Assembly: GCA_965232105.1 (NCBI GenBank)
Contig: OZ246956.1
Location: 124,001 to 188,000, forward strand
Source of the DNA: Multivorans sp965232105
GTDB taxonomy: Bacteria > Acidobacteriota > Thermoanaerobaculia > Multivoradales > Multivoraceae
DNA: 64,000 bases
Direction: 5' to 3'
A program made the translations under genes and the position numbers. The notes beneath the pieces were generated by a model. It did not search any database. It was not told where the DNA came from and saw only the letters and a list, made by a program, of their open reading frames with translations. This document shows positions 54,501 to 63,966 of this stretch, one piece after another; the stretch's first letter is position 1; every line of letters begins with the position of its first letter.

Positions 54501-57065
54501 GGAGTTCCCTGACGTGTTCCGCAAGCCCGGCGCCGGATTCGACGCGATGCTGGGCAACCCGCCGTGGGACATCGCCAAGCCCAAGTCGCAGGAGTTCTTC
54601 TCCAACATCGACCCGCTGTACCGCTCCTACGGCAAGCAGGAGGCCGTGCGCCGCCAGAAGGACTTCTTCACCGAAGACGAAGCGAGCGAGCGCGACTGGC
54701 TCGACTACAACGCCCGCTTCCGCGCCCAGTCGAACTTCGTGACCTGCGCCGCCTCCCCCTTCGGTGACCTGGAACAGAACGACAAGAGCCAGCGCCGCTT
54801 CGCCGTCGCCCGCGGCAAAGCGAACCTCGGCCTGCACGACCGCTGGCGGGACGCCCGCCGCCGTTCGTCCGGCTACGCCGATTCCGAGCATTCCTTCCGC
54901 CACCAGGGCTCGGCCGACCTGAACCTCTACAAGCTGTTCCTGGAGCAGGTCCACGCGCTGCTCAAGGCCAGCGGCCGGCTCGGCTTCGTCGTGCCTTCCG
55001 GCCTCTACTCCGACCAGGGCACCGGCGCCCTGCGCGACCTGTTCCTCGAGCGGTGCGCCTGGGAGTGGCTCTTCGGCTTCGAGAACCGGCTCGGCATGTT
55101 CCCGATTCACCGCAGCTACAAGTTCAACCCCGTCATCGTCCAGAAGGGCGGCGCCACCGAAGCCATCCGCACCGTCTTCATGCGCCGCGACCTGACCGAC
55201 TGGGAGCAGGCGGAGGAGTTCGCCGTCCCCTACAGCCGCGAGCAGGTCGTGCAATTCAGCCCGAAGAGCCGCGCCATCCTGGAGATCGAATCGCGCCGCG
55301 ACCTGGAAGTTCTTGAGAAGATCTACCGGAACTCCGTCCTCCTCGGCGACGACGGCCCCAACGGCTGGGGCATCCGCTACGCGCGAGAGTTCGACATGAC
55401 GAACGACTCGAAGCTCTTCCCGCCCCGCCCCCAGTGGGAAGCGAAGGGCTACCGGCCGGACGAGTACAGCCGCTGGTTGCTGGGCAACTGGCGCCCGATC
55501 GAGGAACTCTGGGCCGAGCTCGGCATCGACCCCGATCGCCCGGAACCCGCCGCAATCGAGTTGGAAGACTGGCTGTTCGACTCCGATGCCGGCCCCGAAC
55601 GCCGCATGGCCGAAACGCCAGTTCGTACACGGCCATCTGCTGGCCCCCGGCGACGTCGAATCCACCGGCTGGCACGAGAGGTGCGCCCAGCCGCCCTACG
55701 ACCGGCTTCCCGTGCCCCGAGTCGCCGTTCCCGAAGGCATCATCCTGTCCAGAGAAGCCGACGCCTGGATCGCCGAGAAGGGGATCAAGGACGTAGCCCT
55801 GCCCCTCTACGAAGGCCGCATGATCGGCCAGTTCGACTTCAGCCAGAAAGGCTGGGTCAGCGGCAAAGGCCGAACCGCCATCTGGCGCGACATTCCTTGG
55901 GAGCTGAAGCAGATCGAGCCGCAGTACCTGATGGCGGAGGCGGACTATCGGCGAAGAGTGCCGGAGCCGGATGCTCCGAAGCTGGCGCACATGAACATCG
56001 GCTCCGCTACCAACGAGAGAACGGCTATCGGCGCCTACGTCCACGGAATGCCCGTAGGCCACTCGGCCGGCGTCTTCTTCAGCCACACACCGGCGGAGGT
56101 CCGCGCTGACCGCCCTACTGAACTCGATCAGCTTCGACTTCGTGACGCGCCTGAGAGTGGTCGGACTTCACTTGGACTACCACGTCCTGGAGCAGAACCC
56201 GCTTCCCTCGCACTCACCTCAGTCCAAGGCCCTGATCCCCGTCGGAACCAGCCTGACTCTGACGTCACCGAGAGACTCGCCAAGCCTCCTGCTCCTCACC
56301 GGTAGTCCCTCGCCCCAGGAGACCTCGCCGGCCCTCGCGAACTGGGGCCTCGGCAACCGTGCAGCCACCAAAGCCTCCGCCCTGAGCCCAAGCGAACGCG
56401 TCCGCGGGCGAGCCATAGCGGATGCGCTCGTCGCCTCCCTCTACGGCCTCGACGAGCCGGACTTCCGAAGCCTCCTGGCCGACTGCGATCACCCCCTCTC
56501 CACCGTCACCAGCAGAAAGAGCTCTGAACTGAGAGGCAAGGGCTTCTGGCGAGTCGACAAGGACAAGCCCCCCGAACTCCGCCACACCATCCTGGCCCAG
56601 GTCGCCTTCGCCGACCTCCAACGCCACATCGACTCCGCCGGCGGCGACCCCGAAGCCGGCATCCAGTCCTTCATGGCCCAGAACCACGGCGAAGGCTGGT
56701 GCCTCCCCGAAACCCTCCGCCTCGCCGACTACAACCTTGGCCACGACGACCGCGCTAAGCACAACCAACCCGTGGCCAGGGAACTCGGCCCCCGCTTCTA
56801 CGACTGGCAACTCGCGCAGCCCCCGGAAGAAGCCCGCCGCGAAACCCATCTCCACGCCCGAAACCTCCTCGGCGAGCACGCCTACCGCCGCCTGCTGGCC
56901 GATGTCCAGCGCCGTCAAGCTGACCGACCCGAAACCGCCCCCCTCCCCGAGTCCCAAGTCGCCGAACCGCACCGCCGCCGGGACAATTGGCTCAAGCGCC
57001 CCGAGGAACCCAACAAGCCCGGCAAGCCGAAGGACACCAACCAGTCCGGCCTCTTCGACTCATAG
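51507..57065 (+). pseudogene. Large Eco57I/DrmMI-like N6-adenine DNA methyltransferase, broken at three places
   Basis: The reconstructed protein would be about 1800 residues. An N-terminal region of unknown function (REAPEFVAFVLERLCGF) precedes methyltransferase motif I CDPACGSGSF (at 53541), VERCIYGVDLDPLAV, motif IV GNPPWD (near 54556) and a C-terminal specificity-like region ending KPKDTNQSGLFDS. The frame breaks three times: an 88-bp repeat insertion at 53682-53769, an extra A in aaa at 55613-55615, and loss of two bases in a GC run near 56103. Each lesion shifts the frame by one. The likely start is TTG 51507, overlapping the helicase stop. The partner helicase is also broken, so the module is probably inactive. 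Confidence 0.72.
53682..53769. repeat. 88-bp REP-like insertion in the methyltransferase gene
   Basis: Coherent methyltransferase text ends at codon GAG 53679-53681 (LLGLE) and resumes in another frame at 53770 (GPDIERPGDELIPC). The 88 bases between contain a two-tier hairpin: outer arms gcgccgg (53688-53694) and ccggcgc (53725-53731), inner arms cgggca and tgcccg. The arms match the palindromes at 42911 and 7683. Its length, 29 codons plus one base, explains the frameshift. Confidence 0.65.
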
Positions 57066-57097
57066 ACTGAGGAAACCTCGTCCCTGGGACCACGAGC

Positions 57098-58327
57098 TTG
57101 AATTCAGAAAGCCAGACCGACCACCATCTGCCGCTCTTCCGGCCTGTTCCGCAGAAACTGGGGCCAGTCGAAGTCAGCGAAACCGCTTTCCAGTTCCTTG
57201 AGCGTGGAGCCCGGAAGAGCGCGGTCCCGATTCGCGAGTGGATCGAACGCTCTTTTCGGGCGTTTCCCGCAGCCAGCAGACCGCGCCTGAAGCAACGTCT
57301 TCAGTCGTCCAAGTTCGCCGAGTTTCTGAGCGCATACTTCGAACTCCAGGTCTTCGTCCTCCTGCAGCGTCTCGGTTGCTCCATCGAGGTCGAACCAACC
57401 TTCCCTGGCACTCGGGGCGCGACCGTCGACTTTCTGGCACGCCACAGCCAAGACGAGTTCTACGTCGAGGCAACTGTCTGCGGCCTCTTCAAGGGCGAGC
57501 TCAGTTCGAGCGCCAACGAACAGGACGCGGTGGACAAGATCAGGGAGGGCCTCACAGAACTGCACTCCGACCTGTGGCTGCGCGCCGAAGGCGAACTGCG
57601 GACGACCCTGGGCAAGAAACGTCTCCTCCGTCCCTTCCAGGACCTCCTGGCGACACACGCGCCGGATGTAGTGCGGACGTTGCACTCAAGGCTCGGCCGC
57701 TACGAAGCAGAGCACTACCTGTCTGAGACTATTGAGGAAGGGGGCTGGAAACTGACCGGGCGCCTGGACCCACCGCGTGCATCGGACTGTCAAGGTCAGG
57801 TCTGGGGTCCCGTACGGGCGGGTGCCGTCGGCGCACAGGCCCCGTTCACTCTCGCCCTGGAGAAGAAGGCGCAGGACTGGCGACGGCTGAACCTCAAGGA
57901 TGAGCGCTTCCTGATCGCCATCAACGTCTGCAATCCGGACTTCGGGTGGGAGCTGGACGAGATCCGAGCGATCCATGAACCAGACTCACTGCACCGAACC
58001 GACACTGAAACACGCCTCTTCAAGCCATATCTCTCACGAGTCGCCGGCGTCATGGTCGTCGGCAACGGCACGCTCGGCATGGAACGGGTGGCTCCTGTCC
58101 GACTCCACCAGAACCCCCAGAACCGGCTACCGGAGTGTCTTCAGTTCCTGCTTGCGGAGCAGAAACTCGGAGACCTTCTTGGGCTCGGCGCAGATACTGA
58201 CCCCGGCGAGTCCTGGAAGCCTGAGGCTATGCAGCAACGCAGCGACGGCCCATCGGCCGCCCCGGCAGGCGCTCCAGTCCCCAGGCTCCGCCGCCACCGC
58301 ACACTGCTGGCAATGCTCAGGAGCTAG
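57098..58327 (+). CDS. Unrecognised protein, possibly PD-(D/E)xK nuclease-like
   Basis: 409 residues, starting at TTG 57098, 32 bp after the methylase frame; there is no early ATG. Residues 75-130 show a helix with FELQVFVLLQRLG, then a strand with TVDFLA and a strand with FYVEATV. This E...D...E spacing recalls PD-(D/E)xK nucleases, but the expected Lys is Thr (EAT). The C-terminal half has RFLIAINVCNPDFGW and a strand GVMVVGNG. I cannot name the family. It is co-directional with the broken DISARM-like genes and convergent with gajB, with 12 bp between stops. An accessory nuclease of the island is plausible, but that is inference. Confidence 0.6.
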   Translation: MNSESQTDHHLPLFRPVPQKLGPVEVSETAFQFLERGARKSAVPIREWIERSFRAFPAASRPRLKQRLQSSKFAEFLSAYFELQVFVLLQRLGCSIEVEPTFPGTRGATVDFLARHSQDEFYVEATVCGLFKGELSSSANEQDAVDKIREGLTELHSDLWLRAEGELRTTLGKKRLLRPFQDLLATHAPDVVRTLHSRLGRYEAEHYLSETIEEGGWKLTGRLDPPRASDCQGQVWGPVRAGAVGAQAPFTLALEKKAQDWRRLNLKDERFLIAINVCNPDFGWELDEIRAIHEPDSLHRTDTETRLFKPYLSRVAGVMVVGNGTLGMERVAPVRLHQNPQNRLPECLQFLLAEQKLGDLLGLGADTDPGESWKPEAMQQRSDGPSAAPAGAPVPRLRRHRTLLAMLRS

Positions 58328-58339
58328 GCCAACCCTCGT

Positions 58340-60256
58340 TCAAGCTGACGCAGCCTTGTCAAGCAAGCCCATCTCCCCAAGAAACCGGGAGGGCTCCTTC
58401 GGCCAACGACGATACGAACGCGCTCTCGACAGGATCAGCCGTCGCCTAGTTCGGGTGATCGCGACGAAGCAACTACGACGCTCTTCCTCGATCGCCGCGC
58501 TTCCGTTCCCATTCTTGACGCTGTGCCAGGAGGGAAACACTCCCTCCGCGAGACCAATCAGATAGACCCGGTCGAACTCCAGGCCCTTGGAGCCGTGAAC
58601 CGTCCCCAAGGAAGCCGTGCCCGGTGCCTGGGCCGGTTCCTTGGAGCGCAAGTCAATCTCCTGGAGAAACTGATCAAGCGTTACGCTGCCCCGGGCCTGC
58701 CGTATCTCGCGCTCAAGCCGGCGCCAGGCGCTCAGGTCGTCCTTCAAGCCGTCGTCCGCGTTGTCCGCGTCGTCGCCCTTGAAGCATCCCATTACCTCGG
58801 CCACGGAATCGGCCAGACGCGCGCTTCCCGACGCGAGGCGCGCTACGGCCTCGACGACTGGCAACTCCGAAGGCGCCGCCTGCCGAACAGCATCGAACCA
58901 GGCAGCCAGCGGCGTGACCTGGTCCGTTTCCGAACGCACGATCACTTCCTCTACGTCAAGAGGAGAACCGGAGAAGCTCGTGAACGCCCCGGCCAAGGTA
59001 ACCAGATTGCGCCGGTCGAGAGGCCGATTAATCTGCTTCAGGCAGGCGACGAGCCAACGCATCTGGGGCGAGGTGAAGTCGTCCCGGCGCCCCAGAAGAG
59101 CGACCGGCACGCTCAAGGCTTCCAGCGCCGACCGGACAGGCGTCAGGAGGGCACGACTGCGCGCCAGAACGACCGTTTCCGCTCGCTCGCCAGCACCTAG
59201 TGCCGCAATCTCAGCCGCAACGCCGCAAGCCTCTTCTCGATCGTCAGAGTACACACGGCTTTGGATCTCGGGTTCGTGACCTTGCGCGTGCCGAGCGGCA
59301 AACGCCGCCGGGGCCTTGGTGGGGTCGCGCCGCACGTTGTACACCACGAGCCGATTCGCGGCTTCCACGACGGCCGACGGACAGCGAAAGTTGTCGGTGA
59401 GCTGTATGACCTCGCACCCAAAGTCGTCCACCAAGTTGCGAATCCGATGCACGTTGGCGCCGTTCCACTCGTAGATGGTCTGGTCGTCGTCAGCCACAGC
59501 GAACAGCCGACGGAAGTCGGCGCCCGCCATCCGCCGAAGCAGGCGGTACTGAGGATCGTTCGTGTCCTGAAACTCGTCGATGAGCCAGTGTCGATAGACC
59601 GTCTGACAGTGACGGGCCAGCGAAGAGTGCTGCAGGAGTTCGAACGCTTGGCAGATCAACGAGTTGAAGTCAAGGGCGTTTGACCGCTTCAACTCTTCCT
59701 CGTACAGCCGGTAGGCCAGTGCGAGGCGTTCGGCAGCCTGAGGCGACAGGCCCGCTTTGACACGCAGATATCGCGAAGCCTGCTCAAGGCCAACCAGACG
59801 TGCCTTCAGCGCGTCGATACGACCCAAGAGTCGATTGTCGTCGTCGCCTAAGTAATCTGGTCGGCCTCGCAAGGCGTCCTCAAGCACCGCTTGGCGATCG
59901 GCCGTCCGCGAGTAGATCTCGAAGTTACTCTTGATGCCGCGATGGACGCCGTGCTGGCGCAAGAGTTGGGCGCAGAATCCGTGGAACGTGTTGATTTCAG
60001 CCCGCTCCGCAGCGTCGGGGACCAGCGTCGCAATCCGGGTTCTCATCTCATGGGCCGCCTTGTTGGTGAAAGTCAACCCGAGAATGCGGAAACGCTCGTT
60101 CGGGGAGGCCTCCAGCAACCGGGCGACTCGGCAAGTCAGCACCTGCGTCTTGCCCGCTCCTGGACCGGCGACCACCAGAAGGGGGCCGTCATCCCACTCG
60201 ACGACCCTGCGCTGCATGTCCGTCAACTCCTGCATCGTGGCTGCGAGGACCGACAC
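58340..60256 (-). CDS. gajB: Gabija GajB-like UvrD/PcrA-type helicase
   Basis: 638 residues of a superfamily 1 helicase with all major motifs. Walker A is AGPGAGKT (30-37), then LTFTNKAAHEMR, NTFHGFC, WLIDEFQDTNDPQ, ADDDQTIYEWNGA, LTDNFRCP, VHGSKGLEFDRVYL and FVAITRTRRRL. Its position 2 bp after the OLD-family gene defines a Gabija pair, in which GajB senses DNA ends or nucleotides and works with the GajA nuclease. It is longer than the classical GajB of about 500 residues, within the range of UvrD-like proteins. The start is GTG 60256; an alternative ATG lies seven codons on. The frame is intact. Confidence 0.85.
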   Translation of the reverse strand: MSVLAATMQELTDMQRRVVEWDDGPLLVVAGPGAGKTQVLTCRVARLLEASPNERFRILGLTFTNKAAHEMRTRIATLVPDAAERAEINTFHGFCAQLLRQHGVHRGIKSNFEIYSRTADRQAVLEDALRGRPDYLGDDDNRLLGRIDALKARLVGLEQASRYLRVKAGLSPQAAERLALAYRLYEEELKRSNALDFNSLICQAFELLQHSSLARHCQTVYRHWLIDEFQDTNDPQYRLLRRMAGADFRRLFAVADDDQTIYEWNGANVHRIRNLVDDFGCEVIQLTDNFRCPSAVVEAANRLVVYNVRRDPTKAPAAFAARHAQGHEPEIQSRVYSDDREEACGVAAEIAALGAGERAETVVLARSRALLTPVRSALEALSVPVALLGRRDDFTSPQMRWLVACLKQINRPLDRRNLVTLAGAFTSFSGSPLDVEEVIVRSETDQVTPLAAWFDAVRQAAPSELPVVEAVARLASGSARLADSVAEVMGCFKGDDADNADDGLKDDLSAWRRLEREIRQARGSVTLDQFLQEIDLRSKEPAQAPGTASLGTVHGSKGLEFDRVYLIGLAEGVFPSWHSVKNGNGSAAIEEERRSCFVAITRTRRRLILSRARSYRRWPKEPSRFLGEMGLLDKAASA

Positions 60257-60258
60257 CT

Positions 60259-62175
60259 TCAGGCCAACCTCTTGAGCCAGTCGATGGCTTCCCGGAACGC
60301 TCTGGGCATACGGCTCGCCAAGTCGGGCTGGGAACGGACTCTTGCCGCCAGTAGCGCGGCATATGTGGTCTTTCGGCCCTTCAGTTGGGCGACTAGGTCC
60401 TCGTCATCCAGTCCCTGCGCGTCGCGAACGCCGACTTCCTCCAACACCTCTCGCAACACCCACCCGTTTCCGTCCGCAACAAGCTGCGCCTCCAGGTCGC
60501 CGTCCGGATGGATACGGCAGCGGTTGGCCAGTTCGTCCTCTGAGAAGCCACGTCCTTGGATGCTCTGGACGAACCCCTGGCCTGCCTCGTCACCGTCAAA
60601 GACCGCAAACCACGCAACGTCGAGCGCCCTTGCCAGCGCCGCGAACGGGGCCGGTGTGCCGTTGTTCTGCGCATCGATCACCGAGACCCCATGCCTGTCG
60701 AGGTCGTAGTCCAATGCATGCGCGATGGCGTGCGCGAGCAGGTGATCGGTTTGCCCTTCGACGATCAGCCAACGTTCTGCGAAGAAGATCTCACCGCGCA
60801 TTCGTCGAGCGTAGGTTTCAAGCGCCCGCAACTCGTCATCGGTCACATACAGGGAGGACCGGTCCCTCAGATCACGAAGGCGCGACTGAAGCTCGCCGCG
60901 CTGCTCGTCCTTCCCACAGCATCGAAGCAGCGCCCGGTAACGACCCTCGTCGAGCGCACCATGGACCGTGAGCGTCTCCGAAGCGGACTCATAGGTCAGT
61001 TGTCCACCCGCGTTGGCCACCAGGGATTCGAGGCCGCCCAAGGGAGGAAACGGCGCAGAGAAACTCTCGGGCAGCGATCGCACCTCGGTCCCGGCGCTGG
61101 TGAGGCGCACCAAGCGCAAGTCGCGGAACGGAACCTGCTGGACGAAGAAGGGGGAGTGAGTGGTCACGATCTTCTGTCCCGGCAGCGCATCGATGTGGCC
61201 CCACAATGTGCGAACGGCCTGAGGGTGCAAATGCGTCTCCGGTTCCTCCAAGGCCAAGACCGGTTTGCTGCCCGGTTCGTAGAGCGCGGCCAGCAGATGC
61301 TCGACAAACGCCTGGAACAGGAATATGACCGAGAGACTCTGGATGCCCTGGCCTTGACGCTTGAGAGGGAGCCACGGCCTGTCCGGTTCGTTGCGCAGGA
61401 TGATCTCCGCTCTCGCAAGCAGATCCCACGTCTTTAGCGGTACCATCCGCAGATCCAGACCACCCTCCCGGTCGCGCGCCGCGACTTTCGTCGCGCCCGA
61501 GAGGGTCTCGGCGATTCCCTCCAAGCGCGAGTCGGCCTTCAGCAGCTTCCGGTTGAGCAAGTCGAGCACCCGCAGTGCCCGCGTCTCCAACTCCGGTGGA
61601 ACGTTGAGATCCTTGAGCAGCCGTGCCCAGAACTGGGATGATCGCGCAGAGAACTCATCGCCGACATCGCGCAAGGCGCCGAGATAGAAGAAGGGCAAGT
61701 AGCGCCAGAAACGCTCGAGGTTGATTCTGCGCGCGCCGACTCCCACGAGTGGTTCGCGGTCGGCCGCAAGAAACTCCCAGCTCGGTTCAAAGCTGTCTGC
61801 ATCCTCGTTCCATCGGCACTGCGCGCGTAGCGCTACGGAGCGGCAGTCGGTATCCAGATCCAGCTGGACGATGTTGCCGAGGTCCTCGACAATGGCATCA
61901 GGCCACTCGCCCGGCGCCCTCTCCTCCGATTTCAGTTCGATGCAGACGCCGCTCGACGCCTTGGGGTCCGTCGACTCGTCCGCCATGTGGATGTCGTACT
62001 CGCTGAAGCCGGTACCGCGCTGGCCCCACCGTCGCGTGAGAGCGATGCGCACCGCATCGAGAATGGCAGTCTTGCCAGCGTTGTTCGGGCCGACGAGCAC
62101 AGTGGTGTCGCGGAGATCGACGACGATGTGCCGAATCGACCGGAAATTCTCGATCTCGACCCGCGTTATGCGCAT
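60259..62175 (-). CDS. gajA: Gabija GajA-like OLD-family ATPase/TOPRIM nuclease
   Basis: 638 residues. The N-terminal ABC-type ATPase has ITRVEIENFRSIRH and Walker A VGPNNAGKT (28-36). A Q-loop and signature region leads to Walker B VLALEEPETHLHPQ, then VTTHSPFFVQQ. A C-terminal TOPRIM domain carries WLIVEGQTDHLL with the catalytic Glu and VFDGDEAG with the metal-binding Asp pair. This is the class 2 OLD (GajA) layout, a nucleotide-regulated DNA endonuclease used in phage defence. ATG 62175 gives the canonical N-terminus. gajB follows 2 bp later. Codon use is less GC-biased than in the core genes, as expected for acquired defence genes. Confidence 0.88.
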   Translation of the reverse strand: MRITRVEIENFRSIRHIVVDLRDTTVLVGPNNAGKTAILDAVRIALTRRWGQRGTGFSEYDIHMADESTDPKASSGVCIELKSEERAPGEWPDAIVEDLGNIVQLDLDTDCRSVALRAQCRWNEDADSFEPSWEFLAADREPLVGVGARRINLERFWRYLPFFYLGALRDVGDEFSARSSQFWARLLKDLNVPPELETRALRVLDLLNRKLLKADSRLEGIAETLSGATKVAARDREGGLDLRMVPLKTWDLLARAEIILRNEPDRPWLPLKRQGQGIQSLSVIFLFQAFVEHLLAALYEPGSKPVLALEEPETHLHPQAVRTLWGHIDALPGQKIVTTHSPFFVQQVPFRDLRLVRLTSAGTEVRSLPESFSAPFPPLGGLESLVANAGGQLTYESASETLTVHGALDEGRYRALLRCCGKDEQRGELQSRLRDLRDRSSLYVTDDELRALETYARRMRGEIFFAERWLIVEGQTDHLLAHAIAHALDYDLDRHGVSVIDAQNNGTPAPFAALARALDVAWFAVFDGDEAGQGFVQSIQGRGFSEDELANRCRIHPDGDLEAQLVADGNGWVLREVLEEVGVRDAQGLDDEDLVAQLKGRKTTYAALLAARVRSQPDLASRMPRAFREAIDWLKRLA

Positions 62176-62389
62176 GTGCAGCCCCTCGGCCGGTCCACAA
62201 CCCACACTGTCATGGCACCGCCGATCGGTGATCTTGCTCAGCCCAGTCTACTGCGGCCGCAGAGGCGCGTTGTGGTATCGGCCGGCCGCCACGGGACTTC
62301 CTCGCGCAGTCGAGGTGCTTCGCGTAACTCACGGACCAGAACAGAGTGCGGCAGGGAGAGCCGCCCGCCCACCCGAAAGGCACGCGCCA

Positions 62390-63062
62390 AAGCTCTCGCT
62401 CCGGTTGCGGAGAGCGCTCAAGGGCGGGCTCGACCCGCGTTCCAGCAGCGACCGCTATCAGGTCGTGGTTCACGTGAACGAGGATGACCTGAAGGCGGCG
62501 AGCGGCACGGCAGTCGATAGCGGCTCTCGCGTTCCCGCGGGAACGCCGGCAAGGTCGAGATGCGGCACGGCGTAGGGCGGATCCTCAGCGTCGGTCGCAA
62601 GACTCGGACCCATCCGCCGCGCCCTGGAGTTCCGCGAGCGGGGTTGCCGCCTTCCGGTCTGTTCTTCCCGGCACTGCGACGCGCATCACGTCGTCCCACT
62701 GGGCCGACGGCGGCGAAACGAAGCTCTCGAACCTCGTGGTCCTCTGCCGCCGGCATCACCACATCCTCCACGAAGGCGGCTTGACCGTCCGCATGGACGA
62801 CCGGGGTGCCGTGCGGTTCGCCCATCCCCGCGGCCAGCCGCTGCACGAGTGTCCCTCACCGCCTCCGACGAGCCTGGATCCCGCCCGCGAACTGATCGAG
62901 GGCTTGGAAGACGCGGGCATCCTGATCACCGGCGAAGAGTCGCTGCCCGCGTGGGACGGCGAGCCGATGGACCTGGGCTACGTCCTGGAATGCCTGTGGC
63001 GGCCGCCGCCGCACCTGGCCGAGGCGGTGGCGCGGGAGAGGGGGTCGTCACGGGCGGCGTAG
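62390..63062 (+). pseudogene. Decayed HNH endonuclease of the DUF222 type, 3' half
   Basis: Four pieces in changing frames together read like a DUF222-type HNH protein: SDRYQVVVHVNEDDLKA (to TAG 62573), GRILSVGRKTRTHPP, RRALEFRERGCRLPVC with CDAHHVVP, and WADGGETKLSNLVVLCRRHH with HILHEGGL. The HNH residues survive, but three frame changes (near 62573, 62612 and 62699) and the missing N-terminal half make it non-functional. The upstream border is approximate. The last piece stays open to a TAG at 63062. Such genes are frequently mobile or multicopy. Confidence 0.6.
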
Positions 63063-63198
63063 GGCCGAATCGGCTCGGCGGGCGAGCGAGAGCGAGAACG
63101 TCAACCAATGCGCTCCGTGTGGTGACGGACACGCTCCTGTCGAAACGGCCAGTGCTGTACATTCAGGCGGTTCCTGGATCGGCCCGGCGACACATCTC

Positions 63199-63708
63199 AT
63201 GCTGGAACACTCCAAGACCATACGTGACGTCAGCCGTGCACTTCCCGCGTTCGAAGTCGACCCGGACATCGAGGCCGCTGCCTCGGACGAGTTGCTCGAC
63301 GCCCACGCGCTCGGTCTGCGTCAACAGTACGACAACCTCCTCCCCGTGATCGACCGGGCGGGCAACACGTTGACGGAGGCGATGAAGAAGCTCGACCCCA
63401 AGCGGAGTGCCGATCCCAAGGGACAAGGCTCGGCTGCTCTTGAACAGGCCGAGGGCTACTTCAAGCGCCTTCAGGAGCAGCTAGGGCACTCGCGCGACGC
63501 CTTCGTGGAGGCCGGCGCTTCCCCTTCGCACGACGTCTTCGACGCACTCGACCGGCTGGACAGCCTGTACACATGGATTGTCGCCACGATGCAGGAAGTA
63601 CGTTGGGCCGTCTTGATCTCCGAGGGACTCAAGGACAAAGCCGAATCCCCCGCGGGCCGCTCCTTCACGTCCTCGGCCGAGTGGCTTACGTCTCTCCGTG
63701 AAGACTAG
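63199..63708 (+). CDS. Hypothetical helical protein
   Basis: 169 residues, predominantly charged and helical by composition, with no signal peptide or membrane segment. I recognise no domain. The central region QGSAALEQAEGYFKRLQEQL may form a coiled coil, and DALDRLDSLYTWIVATMQEV a second amphipathic helix. The start at 63199 follows a weak ribosome-binding region. It ends 17 bp before the convergent antitoxin remnant, and its stop lies inside the truncated toxin start. The function is unknown. Confidence 0.55.
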   Translation: MLEHSKTIRDVSRALPAFEVDPDIEAAASDELLDAHALGLRQQYDNLLPVIDRAGNTLTEAMKKLDPKRSADPKGQGSAALEQAEGYFKRLQEQLGHSRDAFVEAGASPSHDVFDALDRLDSLYTWIVATMQEVRWAVLISEGLKDKAESPAGRSFTSSAEWLTSLRED

Positions 63709-63724
63709 GCGGGGGCGAAGGCCC

Positions 63725-63966
63725 TCATCGCGGATGCCCCTCGTGCCGCCAAGCCAGGAGCTCGACGGTCGTCACGCCACGCTGCCTCGCCCGTGACCGG
63801 CGCAGCGTCGCGCACAGCGCGGCTTGTTCCCGGCCGTCGATGTACGCCGTCACACGGGCAACCGGAGTCGCGCCACGGCAGATGACCAGACCTTCGCCCG
63901 CCTCCACCTCGTCAACAGCGCTGAGAGGCGCCTCGTGGCCTCGCCAATCTTGACGTAGCGGGTCAA
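63725..63966 (-). pseudogene. Decayed Phd/YefM-type antitoxin with toxin stub
   Basis: This is a paralogue of the antitoxin at 47235-47480. It keeps the C-terminal text ATLRRSRARQRGVTT and ELLAWRHEGH but has TTG (63966) in place of the ATG and a 4-base net deletion near 63905-63915 that breaks the frame. A toxin start (63728) overlaps its stop but ends after seven codons (MRAFAPA, TAG), abutting the convergent gene. Both antitoxin copies in the window have thus lost their toxins. Confidence 0.6.

Noticed and set aside
48105..62175. A complete DISARM system
   Set aside because: No DrmA, DrmB (DUF1998) or DrmC (phospholipase D-like) gene is seen in the window, and the two related genes present are frameshifted.
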